This document shows, piece by piece, positions 12,504-23,758 of a DNA stretch of 64,000 nucleotides (positions are counted from its first letter, which is position 1; each line of letters opens with the position of its first letter). The DNA is from Cepaea nemoralis (taxonomy: Eukaryota > Mollusca > Gastropoda > Stylommatophora > Helicidae): assembly GCA_014155875.1 (NCBI GenBank), contig JACEFZ010014460.1, positions 15,001-79,000 of the forward strand, written 5' to 3'. The position numbers were made by a program, and so were the translations under genes. Under the pieces are notes generated by a model that did no database searches, was not told where the DNA came from, and was given only the letters and a program-made list of their open reading frames with translations.

Positions 12504-12672
12504 AAGACATCTCAGTCAACACCAGCATGTTTTTTTTTGTTTTATTTTTTGGCTAATTGTGATTTCTTGGCAAGTTTACGTTCAGTGGTTTGCCATTGCT
12601 TTCTGAATGACCGGCACTTATACCATTTTATTTTAAAAAAAACCAACGCAAGGTGGTCTGCTGCCAAATCTA
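12487..12672 (-). repeat. SINE1 copy, head-truncated
   Basis: Minus-strand SINE1: GTCAACACCAGCA, then TTTGCCATTGCTTTCTGAA, then AAGGTGGTCTGCTGCCAAAT. It overlaps the last unit of the 107-bp array, so its tail is shared with that unit. Confidence 0.8.
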
Positions 12673-13609
12673 ACTATGGAAAATGGAGTCAATCAAATGG
12701 AAAATGTAACAATAATAACGATAGAAAACACAAACTGTACTTGAAAGAAATGAACCAATGGGATTGCTATCATAAGAAAAGCTGATCCATTTGCATATTA
12801 ATAAGTCAAAAGAGTGCCAGCAGACGAAGCCTGATCGAAATATCACTCCAAATCTATACCCCAATTATCTCGAAAAGCCAAATTGACAAACCGTAAAATA
12901 TTGGAGCTCGGACTGAAAAACAAATAACATTAATTTAGCCGAAAAAGAAAATGATAGTTTAGAATGCAATGATCGATACCAAAAATGGAACGGTATGTGA
13001 AATAAAAAGAAATACGAGCAGATACAGCGGCGCAGTTACACAATGGGTAAAACCAGTTAAATATCATGAAATCAATCCGCTGATCTCTCGACGCTTTCAG
13101 ATAATAAGATTCCGTCAAGTTGTATTAATGTTTGTCAGAAAATAAACAGCAGGGAAACCTCAATATCGTGAGAGAGCTCTATTATTTTCTCATTTTTCAG
13201 AATAAGTCCAATAGTAGATTAACTCGCCAGCCGAGTTATTTTGCCATCGGTATTTCCTTATGCTGGAAATGATAATTCCCCACAAGCTTACCCTACTTTC
13301 ATCAGTCTGTAAAAAAAAAGACAGAAAGAAAATGAAAACACATGGACTAGAAGAAAATACAGAAACCCAAGCCAAAATAACATGAATTGGATGATACCAG
13401 ATACTACTGCTTTCTCAAGACCAGTCCAACCGGGCTAAATGCAAGTAATTCGAGTTTGTTGGGTTGTCTCAGATGGCGCCATTTCTTGTGCTCTCTAAGT
13501 ACAGTGGTAGCCGCTGTTGTTTCAGTTGCTTGCCAGTCTCTGCTTATTATATTCTAGTCTGGCCCAGCTTAAGTTACAGTGGCAATTCCTGTGATTTAAA
13601 CACCCATCA
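12673..13609. other. No recognisable feature
   Basis: AT-rich sequence with short frames only and no repeats shared with the window. Confidence 0.35.
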
Positions 13610-13802
13610 TCATTATGTGCCATACCGATAAGTGTGGACGGTCATGTTTCCCCATCTCACACGATCACCAAAGTCGTGGATAAACTCAATGTTCTTGTCT
13701 CGACCATACCACGTGGCCAAGCCATCCAAGTATTTACTTCTCTGCCTTCCCCCTTGTTATTTTCCCCTCAACCATTGCCAGTTGTTACCAAGATCTCCAA
13801 TT
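13610..13802 (-). pseudogene. RTE-like LINE 3' end (RT C-terminus)
   Basis: The minus strand encodes Y-L-D-G-L-A and G-D-R-V-R-W-G-N-M-T, then a Y-G-T stop and an ATGATG tail. It parallels the better copy at 29,486-29,780. It ends at the TATTA array. Confidence 0.6.
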
Positions 13803-13887
13803 TATTATTATATTATATTATATTATATTATATTATATTATATTATATTATATTATATTATATTATATTATATTATATTATATTATA
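13803..13887 (+). repeat. (TATTA)n microsatellite, left half
   Basis: Pentanucleotide array, interrupted at 13888 by a Helitron-like element and resuming at 14679. Confidence 0.92.
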
Positions 13888-14554
13888 TCTATAAGAAAGG
13901 ATGTATGTGTGTGGGTGGGGATGTGTTTGATGCGTTCGATAACGGTCCATCCGATTGAGATGAAATTTTCTACATGTATTCTTTTCATTCCCGTGCAGCA
14001 ACTGTCATAGTTTTTTTTTTCCAGCTATTTACTTACTAAAATTTAGTGTTTAAATTTACATTATCATTTCCATATTGCAAGGGGACTTAACAAAAGAAAA
14101 GTTATTTCAAGGGGTATAACTTTTAATAACATTGCTATTATTTTATATATAGATTGTTGCATTGTTTTCAAAGATTTATAAACTCTTTGTTTACAGTTAT
14201 TTACAGGCGTATGAGTTATAATAAATAATGATATAATCTTTAAGGCATTTTCATAGTTTTCATAAAAGTAATGCATCTATTTAAATAGTGAAATTTTTAT
14301 AACTCATCTTTTAGACTCAAGAAGTTATCTACAGTCATGTAGGTGATTTAAAACAGTTTTCATTAAAAATAATGGATGGTGTGTGGAAGGACATTCTTAA
14401 GTTAATGAGACGCTCCCCGCCAGGAGCTGGGCGAAGCCGCGCCGTGTCAGATATATAGATAGACAGACAGATAGTCGGGAACGGGAGCTTATATGACTAC
14501 TTATATGAATTAAATTAGATGCTCCCCACCAGGAGCTGGGCGAAGCCGGGCCGG

Positions 14555-14608
<54 letters not shown>

Positions 14609-14678
14609 CAGTCAGACAGACAGATAGATAGATAGATTCCCGCCAGGGTCTGGGCGAAGCCGGGCCGGGTCAGCTAGT
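13888..14678 (+). mobile_element. Non-autonomous Helitron-like element
   Basis: Starts TCTATAAGAAAGGATGTATG and ends GGGCCGGGTCAGCTAGT, a hairpin-forming end plus CTAGT typical of Helitrons. No Rep/helicase is encoded. Its body (GGTCCATCCGA, GAGATGAAATTTTCTAC, TTATTTCAAGGGG) is shared with 43,624-44,090. Near the 3' end the hairpin word GAGCTGGGCGAAGCCG or GTCTGGGCGAAGCCGG occurs three times (about 14420, 14535 and 14655). GACA/GATA repeats at 14458-14475 and 14557-14635 separate them. Both flanks are TATTA repeats. Confidence 0.78.
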
Positions 14679-14755
14679 TATATTATATTATATTATATTA
14701 TATTATATTATATTATATTATATTATATTATATTATATTATATTATATTATATTA
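14679..14755 (+). repeat. (TATTA)n microsatellite, right half
   Basis: Continues the array of 13803-13887 after the Helitron-like insertion. Confidence 0.92.
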
Positions 14756-14779
14756 TTTAAACACTAGCCTATGTTAATG

Positions 14780-15410
14780 TCTTTTTCTAGAATTTGATAA
14801 CATTCAGACAAGCAAAAATAACAATGCACAAATTAAAAATGTCACAAACTTTGAATATCTTGGCTCCATAACCATCAACAAATGAACCTTCTGTTCAAAT
14901 GAAGTCAGAAGAAGATTGGCCAACTCAACCGCAAAGGTTACACATTAATGAGAACTTATGACACAACACCAGCAAACAAGTTAAAGTAACATTTTAGAAA
15001 ACATACATCGTTCCCGTGGCAACATACGGGTGTGACTCATGGACCGTTTCGTTATTAGTAAACAATAACCTCCAGGCTTTTCGAACTTATATGTTTACGA
15101 AAAGTTCTTTACAAATCGTAGACCAAGAAGAAAACAAATACGGACGTTCTACAAGATCTAAACATTAAAAAAAAAAATGTTCATAAACAACACCAGTTTA
15201 GTAAACTGAAATACTTTGGTCACGTTAAATGTTACAGTGATTTGGAAAGATGAATGATGGAAATCAAAGTTACTGGTAGAAGAGCAGAACTATGCGTACA
15301 AGACATTGCAGACACCATTAGCATGAAAATGCATAGACATGAGAACTGGCAAGGGATCGTGAATGTTCTCGGCAAGACTCATTGAGGACGAGGTTCTGTA
15401 AAAAGGGCCA
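14780..15410 (+). pseudogene. RTE-like reverse transcriptase relic (C-terminal part)
   Basis: Frame-broken similarity to the RT thumb and C-terminal region: N-F-E-Y-L-G-S-I near 14850, then V-A-T-Y-G-C-D-S-W-T-V near 15020-15045, then K-L-K-Y-F-G-H-V near 15205. That order (YLGS, YGCESWT, FGH) is usual for RTE-type polymerases. The catalytic part is absent and stops are frequent. A dead 5'-truncated copy. Confidence 0.65.
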
Positions 15411-15469
15411 TGTAACAAGTCATTTCAAAACATCGCTCACAGAACGCCGTGTCTGTAAGGCCATGCATC

Positions 15470-15775
15470 AACTCCTGCTCCCTGACCACTGTCCTGTCTC
15501 TCTAGTCTTATTTTCCCTGACCACTATCCTGTTTCTCTGATCTTATTGTTCCCTGACCACTGTCCTGTTTCTCTGATCTTATTGTTCCCTGACCACTGTC
15601 CTGTTTCTCTGATCTTATTGTTCCCTGACCACTGTCCTGTTTCTCTGATCTTATTGTTCCCTGACCACTGTCCTGTTTCTCTGGTCTTATTGTTCCCTGA
15701 CCACTGTCCTGTTTGTCTGGTCTTATTGTGTTCCCTGACCACTGTCCTGTTTCTCTGGTCTTATTGTTCTTCTGT
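15470..15775 (+). repeat. 36-bp tandem array, about 8 copies
   Basis: The unit contains CTGACCACTGTCCTGTTTCT followed by CTGATCTTATTGTTCC. The period is a multiple of three, which creates open frames on both strands. Confidence 0.92.
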
Positions 15776-15813
15776 TACCAGTCTCCCACAGGAACATTAG
15801 ACCTTCAACCACA

Positions 15814-16400
15814 AGATGCAGGTCAGCATGGTGGAATGGGTAAGAACGCATGTTCTTAAACATTCGTTGTGCTGATACTGAGGTCGCTTTAAAAAAAAAG
15901 TCGCTTAAAAGTCGACAGGGTCGACTTCATTGCACAGGATTATTATCCCATATGGCTCAGTTTCTTTCCGCAGCGCGGAAAGCGTAGCACAAAGCACGAA
16001 CTCCGTAGCTCCAGCGACGACCCTCAGGAATCTCCGAAAAAATGCACTCGTGAACCGAATGACGCGGCCTGGAATCGAATCTACGACCTTCGGAGCCCGA
16101 GTCAGACGGCTTGACCACTTCGCCACGGAAACTCCCGGTCGTGGATCAGCTGAGGCAAGCGATTCAACCCCTACACCGGTCATCTGGACTAACATGTTGA
16201 CCTGTCATCCTTGACTTGGGGGAGTAAATTACAAGTACCTCTGAAGTCGGAGTGGGTTCGCCTAATGGCGAGGGACACTGTTAATAGGGAAAGCTAATCC
16301 ACACGCGAAATCCAGTCCATCACTACTACTAAATAGTGTGTATGGACTACACTTGAGATCAAAGCGAGCGAGCGCAAACAAAAACAAAACACACACACAA
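15814..16400 (+). repeat. SINE2 copy split by a SINE3 insertion
   Basis: Left part 15814-15887 runs from GGTCAGCATGGTGGAATGG to CTGATACTGAGGTCGC. The right part resumes at about 16,150 with GCGATTCAACCCCTACACC and runs to the GAGATCAAAGCGAGCG end. The missing middle of the head is displaced by SINE3. Compare the intact copy at 22,576-22,876. Confidence 0.85.
15888..16138 (-). repeat. SINE3 copy nested in SINE2
   Basis: On the minus strand it starts GGGAGTTTCCGTGGCGAAGT with an A box, then has the B box GATTCGATTCC. It ends in a T/A-rich tail at the left. Imperfect direct repeats (CTGAGGTCGC and CTGAGGCAAGC) flank it, consistent with a target-site duplication. Confidence 0.82.
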
Positions 16401-16689
16401 GATGCTAAGCTGAATGAAGACTCTCGATGCCACACATGTTCTTTTGCCTCATACATTTTCATTATTGTCATATGTTCACGGTTTCCCATTGTCTTCAATG
16501 AACCATGACTTCTATTACTGTTCTTTCTTCTCCACTATATTGTTTGATATGTCCCAATTACCCCAGTTGCCGAGACATAATGTTATTTATTAGTCAGTGT
16601 TTTCCAATGGTCAGATCCTAGAGAATGTAATGTTTTCTTCCTGATCAATGATATTCTGCGCATTTTCGTTTGCTGGTAGCTTTCAATGG
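16400..16689. other. No recognisable feature
   Basis: Mixed sequence after SINE2; nothing recognised. Confidence 0.35.
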
Positions 16690-17035
16690 CTCTGTTGCCT
16701 AGTGCGATCTTCTGTCTACTTCCTTCCCCCATATGCTGTTTCCCGTCTCCTTTCACCGTGTGTTTCCCCATTTATTCTTTCCCATTGTTTTCTTTCCTGA
16801 TACAACATTTCCCGTGTGTTAGCTCCTGCCTACTTCCTTTCCCGTGTGTTCTTTCCATGTTACCTTTTCCTCCGTGGTTTCTTTCCTGTTACAACCTTCC
16901 CTATAAGTTCGTTCCTGATTGCTTCCTTCCCAGAGTGTCCTTTTCTTTTACCTCCTACACTTGTGTTCTTTCCAGTTGCTTCCTTCATTCTCTCTCTCTC
17001 TCTCTCGCTCTCTCTCTCTCTGTCTGTGTGCGTGC

Positions 17036-17077
<42 letters not shown>

Positions 17078-17346
17078 TTTTTACCCCTCCTTATGTGTTC
17101 TTTCCTGTCTACTTTCTCAACCCTCTGTTATTTCCCATCTACTTATTTCTGTGTTGTTTTTAAGTCGTGTCTACTAATTTCCCTTTATATTCTTTCTAAT
17201 CTTCTTCTTTCCCCATTTGTTCTGTAATGTTTATTTCTTTCCCCGTTTGTTCTTTCCTGTCTGTTTCTTTCCACGTGTGTTCTTTCTTATCTACTTTCCT
17301 CCTAGTGGCTTCTTTCCTGTTTATCTCCTTCCCGTATGTTATTTAT
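16690..17346 (+). repeat. Degenerate pyrimidine-rich minisatellite with CT and GT runs
   Basis: Drifted units such as TGTTCTTTCCTGTCTACTTC recur here and again just after the MITE (17,803-17,870). A CT run (16,990-17,020) passes into a GT run (17,030-17,076). The leucine/serine/phenylalanine frames are artefacts. Confidence 0.7.
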
Positions 17347-17354
17347 AGTTATCT

Positions 17355-17794
17355 CAGTGGTTCTCAACCTTTTTTTGGCCCGTGCCCCCCTTCACCATAT
17401 TTTCAGAACGTCATTCCCCCCTTCTTATCAAACATTTAGCCCGTGCCCCCTCCCTCCTTTCACCGTATTTTCAGAACGTCATTCACCCCTTTCATATTTC
17501 CTATCTAAAACATCCCCCACCCCTATACAGTATACGTAAAAATGTAAGGTAAATTTAATAGCACATGCTAAAACAAGTCTAGACATCCACATAAAACATA
17601 ATTTGTGGGTCTCCTGACTTTATAAAATGAATTTTAGAAGGACTTAACTGTAAAGTATGAAGGTAAAAACAATATCAAGTAATCGGTTCTTGTATTAACG
17701 CGATCTTGAAATGGTCTTCATCCCCCCCCCCCCCCCCGGAAACCCTAAAATTCCCCCTGGGGGGGGGGGATTCCCCACCGGTTGAGAACCACTG
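17355..17794 (+). mobile_element. Non-autonomous hAT MITE
   Basis: Starts CAGTGGTTCTCAACC and ends CCGGTTGAGAACCACTG. It has a perfect 8-bp duplication AGTTATCT (17347-17354 and 17795-17802). Same family as the MITEs at 1.1-2.0 kb. A segment with GCCCGTGCCCC...TTTTCAGAACGTCATTC is tandemly duplicated inside (17,380-17,490). Confidence 0.9.
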
Positions 17795-17870
17795 AGTTAT
17801 CTGCTTCCTGGTATGTTCTTTCCTATCTAATTCATTCTCTGCTGCATTCCCTGTATGTTCATTCCCATGC

Positions 17871-19435
17871 ATATATTAATCGTATCACATAGAAGCTCTC
17901 GCGGCTATTCCTTGTAATCTGTTTCCTATTATTATCATTCTGTATCATTCAGCACCATTGCTGGTGTCCGTTGAATATATTTCTGATTAATAGTTAGGAA
18001 ATACAGTTTGCTTACCAAGGCAGCTGCCAAACATTGTACATTTTAGATTTAATGTAACACTCTGATTTCGCTTGGTAAAGCAAACGCGGCCAGAGGGGGA
18101 GCTGGGTACATCATCTCACTAAGTCATTACAAGGAGATGTTAGGAATATGATAATTCCACCGCATATGTATGTCATAGACTTCTTCTCAATGGCTATTGC
18201 ACGTATTGCGAGCTAATCAAAATGGCCTCTACTCCAAAGAAATGGTTTCCAAATAAGGTAATACTTGTTCCGTTGGTAGGCTAGAGTTTGAATTATACCG
18301 TATTTGCTCCACAGCTTCAATCTGCACACCTTATTTATGCTGTTTACGTAATCAACACATCGAGTTTACAAAACGATAAAAGAACACGTTGTAAATGTCC
18401 AGATATGGGAAATATGTTGTTGTTTCACAAACTGATAGAGGGTGATCACTGATTCACACCCCAGCATTTGATAATTATATTCTTCATGATTTCCCTGGTC
18501 CAGAGCAGACAATGGCGATCGCTATACTAGTAGTCCCTTCTATCATGTTACGTTTTAACGAAGTTATCATATTGTTATAATTAACCAGCTGTTTAACTTT
18601 CTCACATACAGCTGTCTCAACCTTCGTTGTTTGCTTCATTACTCAATATTTTTCCGCGTAAGGCTTGTTTCTAAAATTCACCACTAGTCCTGATATCCAT
18701 CCAGCACATTTCATTTGCCTTGTCCTCATGACCACTTCTGGCTTAGCAGATTAATGTGAACGTATTCGTTGCTAATTTTTTTTTTTTTTAACTTAACAAC
18801 TTACACTATGACATGTGTATGTATTAGTCAGCCCTTATATGACTGACTTGATTATAACCAAACACAGTTCAAGCAGGATGAAGAAGGATCAGTTTAGTTA
18901 AAGGCTGACACCCGTGCAGGCAAAAGATAGACCGATGGGCATACAGGCAGCCAAATAGACTGTCAGAGAGACAGACTGACTGATTGACGGGCTGATTGAC
19001 AGACTGGCTGAGAGGCAGGAAGGCACGCAGCCAGGTAGACAGACAGACGGATAACAGACAGATAGAGAGAAATATAAACAGAAAAGTTGACAGACAGGCT
19101 GACAGATAGAGAGACATTATGAATTGCTAGCAATAAATCTCTATTGCTATTCAATGCCTGGTTGTCCACTTAGGACACATGTGTGTTTTGTCTCAGAGGG
19201 GAAAACTGACAGTCCCAGTGTTCAGTTAAACGTCATTGGAAGAGGGAATCACGACAGTAAATAACGGATTGGCCATATTCGCCGTGGTGGCATTGTAGCT
19301 GATGGGATTGCTAACGCTTGCAATCGTCTGGGATTTATTCCTTGTAGAAGTACAGTTTCTCCGACCAGAACAGCTCCTTGTGGGTTCTGTCTCGTAAAAT
19401 GTGCACTGATTACAAGTGAAAGGTACGGGACTTCT
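17871..19435. other. No gene recognised; degenerate CAGA-like patch
   Basis: Nothing recognised in 17,871-18,900 or 19,130-19,435. Between about 18,900 and 19,115 the sequence is enriched in drifted GACAGACTG and CAGACAG words, an old relative of the GACA microsatellites. Confidence 0.4.
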
Positions 19436-20690
19436 CCTTTTTCATTCGTTTGCTTGAAATATGTCTATAACTGCAATGTTGTCTCTTGTATGAATTTAAC
19501 TGTCTTTTTTAGTTCACACACCGGTCCATAGAGTTTATCTTCCACTGTCGTCTCTCTAGGCCAGAAGGTTTGCCTAGATATGTTATATTTTGGGCAGTCT
19601 TGGAGTATGTGCTCTGCTGTCTGCGACGCCAATCCATATGTGCACATGGCTGTTTCACTAATCTTGAATTTTGTATACATGTAGTTGCGTAATCTATTGT
19701 GTCCTGTTCTGAGGCGCAGAATAATGACTTGTTCTGGTCTGTCCATAATGTGGTAGTCATCTTGAGCAGGTTTTGGTGGATTTCTGACTGATTTGATCGT
19801 TCTTTTCTTTTGGTGGTATGTAACGGGCACATCAGGCTGTTGTTCTTCTTTGGCTCCTCCAGCCAATTGATCAGCTCTGTCGTTTCCAGGTACTCCACAG
19901 TGGGATGGTATCCACTGTATGATGACCTTATGCTGACTGCTAAGTTCAGAAAGTAGTGTCCTTAGTACTGGCAATTTCCCAGACAGGAGCGCCTCGAGTA
20001 CTGATTTTGTATCTGTCAATAGCACCACAGGTTGTGTACCATTGTTGGTATTTAGTAATTTCTCTGTTGCTATCTTGATTGCCTCAATTTCAGCATCATA
20101 GTTATGGCAGTACTTTCCTGTTGGTTCTCTGGCTGAGTCCCTAGTATTATTTGGGTATTCTATGTACACTCCCGCTCCTCCATTTCAAACAGCATTTTGT
20201 GCTGACCCATCTGTGTAGATTCGGATCCAGAGATCCTGTGGGTATTCTTCATCAAGGAAGCTGAGAGTGGCTGTTCTGCGCTGCACACTGTTCTGTTTTT
20301 CCTTGCCAAATATTCCTCTCACATTTGTCTGGATTTGTAATGATAGTCTATGTTCATCTTTCCATGGAGTTAGCTCTGGAATAGTTGTTAGGGGGATACC
20401 AACTGTGGGCAGATCGGTGGTTTCTCTGCAGAGTCGTTTGGCCTGGTGGATAAAACTATTTCTTTTCAACCGCCCCATAGCTAGGTTTTCAAATCTGTTC
20501 ATCATAGGGTGGCCTGGCAAGCTGAGGAACTTTTCTGCTTGTATTAGCGTTTTCGTATCTCTGCGCTCTCTCACTGCTTGTGTCCTCCCCATCTTCTCCA
20601 TTTCCACTATAGGGGTTGATCTCATCCCTCCTGTGGGGTACGGGACAATCCTCACACCATGAGACCTACTGGGAATGTGGGGTTAGTGTT
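19436..20690 (-). mobile_element. LINE-A relic, 5'-truncated (RNase H and C-terminus)
   Basis: The minus strand carries the C-terminal part of an RNase H-bearing LINE. The 3' UTR shares CATATTTCAAGCAAACG with CATATTTCAGGCGAACG of the second copy at 31,501-32,393. The 5' side is lost near a SINE4 copy. Reverse transcriptase and endonuclease are absent. Confidence 0.82.
19465..20655 (-). pseudogene. LINE-A RNase H domain, one nonsense codon
   Basis: Two abutting frames (20655-20185 and 20169-19465) are one reading frame interrupted by a TGA near 20183. The other copy has CGA (Arg) there. The domain order is intact: I-Y-T-D-G-S (first Asp), Y-D-A-E-I-E-A (Glu), V-V-L-L-T-D (Asp), W-I-P-S-H-C-G-V-P-G-N (His) and D-R-A-D-Q-L (last Asp). 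A C-terminal block with Cys residues and H-I-L-Q-D-C-P follows. RNase H would remove the RNA strand during retrotransposition. The 5' start is a truncation, not a true start. Confidence 0.82.
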
Positions 20691-20697
20691 ATGATTG

Positions 20698-20902
20698 TAG
20701 AGACCAATCGGCACTCGATGTTGCGATATTGTCAAAATCACGCCGACCGTCATTGCCTCCCTCAACATTCACTGAGACCCATTTTAGAGTGGGTCTACCT
20801 GTTAACTCCTGGGCACGAGAAGATAAGGTGGGAGTGAGGGATCGAACACATGACTACTGGGCAAGCAGTCAAGCGCCCTAGCCACTGCAGTATGGCGGCT
20901 GT
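20698..20902 (-). repeat. SINE4 copy
   Basis: On the minus strand: AGCCGCCATACTGCAGTGGC head, B box TGTTCGATCCC, ACCCACTCTAAAATGGG core, and GAGTGCCGATTGGTCT end. Confidence 0.82.
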
Positions 20903-21739
20903 CATGCGCTGACTAATGTCCCAACTGTGCGAGGATGTATCGCTGAAGGAAAGTCTTCAGGGAGAGAATTTGGGAACTGTATATAACAGAGCAAGTGAGA
21001 TTGATGCTTGTGTTGAGACATCTGAGATTGTCTGTGGAATATATAAGTTTAATTTTGAGGAGTAATATTATTTTAACGTACACATTTAGGGTTTCTGTGG
21101 TTGTTCAGTTTTTCTGTTGAGGGGGTCGGGGGAAGGGAAAGGTGGGATTGCGTGGGTAAGCCGCCTACCTCGTTCTCCTAAGGTTGTGAGTTCGTGTCTG
21201 GACTTTTCAGTTCAATAATTTACATACATGTTTTCACAAATCCACTTTCTAGAACAGGGCACAGTCACGTTATGATATGATCAATTTATTAACAGAAAAT
21301 ATACCACTATTCAATTACACACATACAACAACAAAAAAACATGAGCTGCCACAAAAATATACTAACCAAGAGATATTTCTAGCTGTCTATAAATATATCT
21401 GAGTAATCTAGCCAAAAGTGCCCTATTTTAAAGTGCTTTTGGAGTCACAGAAACATTAAATGGTACCTTGTATACAGGTGTTCAACATCAAAAGTTGCTG
21501 TGGATGGCTTATTATGATTGATGTCGAGAAGGGAAGTTCCTTATTTTGAGGGGGTGGGGGGAAACATCGTCCACAGTTGGCTTCGGGTTCGGAACTTGTC
21601 GATTCAAATGTGAACGTGGTATCTTCATGCTTATACACAGTAAATGGCGTGGTAGCTATAGTTTGGATTCAGCTGACAGTAAATTAACAAGTAAATGATC
21701 CGTTTACATGCCCTAGGCACAATGAGCACATGGACCTAG
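20903..21739. other. No recognisable feature
   Basis: No protein motif or repeat shared with the window was seen. Confidence 0.35.
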
Positions 21740-21912
21740 ACCCATATTTCCATTGACCGATCGTTTCTTGGTGGGTGATGGGTTTAGTATCCACTTCAGG
21801 CTGGGTCGTTCTGGCAGCCCAGATCAGTTTTAAACGTTCGAATTCGCTTAGAATGTGGGTCGAACCCATGTGCATCGGGCCAGCAGGCCAGAGTCTAGGT
21901 ACTAGGCTTATG
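21740..21912 (-). repeat. SINE4 copy, diverged
   Basis: Minus strand: CTAGGTACCTAGACTC-like head region, GGGTTCGACCCAC (B box) and a CCCAGCCTGAAGTGG core. Confidence 0.55.
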
Positions 21913-21939
21913 GGGCTGCCGGATTCAGCTGGGTTAGTC

Positions 21940-22075
21940 CGAGTTTGTTCGAGTTTGTCTGAATTTGTCTGAGTCTGAGTCTGTCTGAATTTGTCTGAGT
22001 TTGAGTTTGTCTGAGTTTGAAGTTGTTTTGGTTTGTCTGAGTATGAATGTGTCTGAGTTTGTCTGAGTTTCTCGA
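21940..22075 (+). repeat. Short-period repeat (TTTGTCTGAG-type)
   Basis: Drifted 10-12 bp units of GTTTGTCTGAG. Confidence 0.8.
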
Positions 22076-22372
22076 TCTCAGCATGATTGGTCTAAACTGC
22101 AGAAGCTGCTGATGTATCTCGTCAAATCCAACCCGAAAATAAAAGAAATTAAATGTGGAATTAGTCAATAATAACCAGATAGATCTGTCTAGAACAAAAG
22201 AAATCGCAGGTACCCACCAATTCTGCTCGTCGCACCCTTCTGGGGTTTATAGTTAAATCTGTGACCTGCAAACAGAAAATGAATTGTAATCTGTTGATTC
22301 TATACTTCATATAGTAATTCCTTTAATATACTTTTCAACAAGGTCTTCTTAGACCAATATGCATATAACATA

Positions 22373-22470
22373 ATTTACAATGATATTTAACAAAAAAAAT
22401 GTGAACATCTCAAAATAACTACAAGTTATTTTCAGATTTTCACATTTTGTTGTTAAATATTATTGTAAAT
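22373..22470. repeat. Foldback hairpin sequence
   Basis: Left arm 22373-22405 (ATTTACAATGATATTTAACA...) is an imperfect reverse complement of 22437-22470 (...TGTTAAATATTATTGTAAAT). An inner AAAATAAC/GTTATTTT stem lies between them. It may be a small foldback MITE; no clear duplication was seen. Confidence 0.6.
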
Positions 22471-22575
22471 ATAACTTTTGACTCCTTCAGCAAATCCCTT
22501 CAAATCGACGCCTGTAATAGCATAATCTAAGCCTTAAACCTTTTGTCTGATGCTTTATCTAAAATCCTATCAATA

Positions 22576-22876
22576 GAAGGTCAGCATGGCCGAATGGATA
22601 AGAACACATATTCTTAAACATTCGGTGTGCTGATGCCGAGGTAGTGGGTTCAACACCTACACTGGTCAGTTGGACTAAAATGTTGACCTATCGACCTTGA
22701 CTTGGGGACGTAAGTTACAAGTACCTCTGAAGTCGGAGTGGGTTCGCCTGATGGCGACGGACACTGTTAATAGGGAAAACTAATCCACATGCAAAATCCA
22801 ATCCAGCACTACTAAATTAGTGTGTGTATGGACTACGCTTGAGTTCAAAGCGAGAGTGCAAAAAAAACCAAAAAAC
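22576..22876 (+). repeat. SINE2, intact copy with target-site duplication
   Basis: Complete from GAAGGTCAGCATGGCCGAAT to an A-rich 3' end. It is flanked by an 11-bp perfect duplication TCCTATCAATA (22565-22575 and 22877-22887). The head has an A box (TGGCCGAATGG) and a weak B box (GGTTCAACACC). This is the reference copy for the family here. Confidence 0.9.
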
Positions 22877-23111
22877 TCCTATCAATATACTATTTGACTG
22901 TTAAACTGATTCACAATAGTATTTATATTTCTTGCGAAGCTCACGTTCTGACAAACAGAACGGTTCATACATGGTTGGAATATCACAAAATACAACTGGA
23001 AGCTAGGCTGATGGGAAAACACAGATTTTGGTTTTTATTAGGGAAAGATCATAGCCTGTTCAAAGCACAATGGGTTATAATTGGAATATGTAGTTGTTAT
23101 TATTGTTTCAA

Positions 23112-23395
23112 GAGTCCCGTTGTCATAGGGGGTAGAGTGCTTGCCTGCCGAGACAAGGGTACTGGGTCAGTTCTCAGCAAAGGGAAACATTATTATTTCC
23201 CTACTATTACGGCTCTGGGATTGATCCAGCCTCATAAAATGGGCACCAGACAATTTTCAGTTTTGGGGACATTGTCTCGGGAACAAAGCCGGCTAGGAAG
23301 GGAACTGGCCACCACAGCTGACATGTCATGGTAAGGCCTCACACCTCACATCCCGAGTTCATTATCTGCTAAGCGATAACCATTATTATTGATTA
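23112..23395 (+). repeat. SINE4-related element, variant head
   Basis: The tRNA-like head GGGGGTAGAGTGCTTGCCTG is followed by GATCCAGCCTCATAAAATGG, the SINE4 core. The rest has diverged. Confidence 0.5.
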
Positions 23396-23423
23396 TGTGG
23401 TTGTTTCGGGATTTGAAATTTAA

Positions 23424-23758
23424 ATATTGAGCACAACCCACTACTGGCAACGCCGATCGCATTCCGGTATGAACCTAAGGCCTATCCACGTCAATATGGA
23501 AGCACTATACTCGAGTTTCGCCCTTGTTTGAGCTCGTCAGTAGTGCATATCCCTGACCGGATCCGGAAACAGTCCCGGATCACGCATGTGAAGCGGGTGC
23601 GTAACCACGCGGCACACACTGGACACACCAAATTATCACAACAGAACACCACAACGCTACCCATCGTAGGCTATTACACGTTCCATATTGACGTGGATAG
23701 GCCTTAGGTTCATATCGGAATGCGATCGGCGTTGCCAGTAGTGGGTTGTGCTCAATAT
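23424..23758. mobile_element. MITE with 78-bp terminal inverted repeats and TTAA flanks
   Basis: Arms 23424-23501 and 23681-23758 are inverted repeats with one mismatch, beginning ATATTGAGCACAACCCACTA. TTAA occurs on both sides (23420-23423 and 23759-23762), as for piggyBac-like elements, although the tip does not start with the usual CCC. The 179-bp centre encodes nothing. Confidence 0.8.

Noticed and set aside
16686..17227. Cys/Val/Phe-rich frames suggesting a membrane protein
   Set aside because: They run through a degenerate pyrimidine minisatellite and a (GT)n run.
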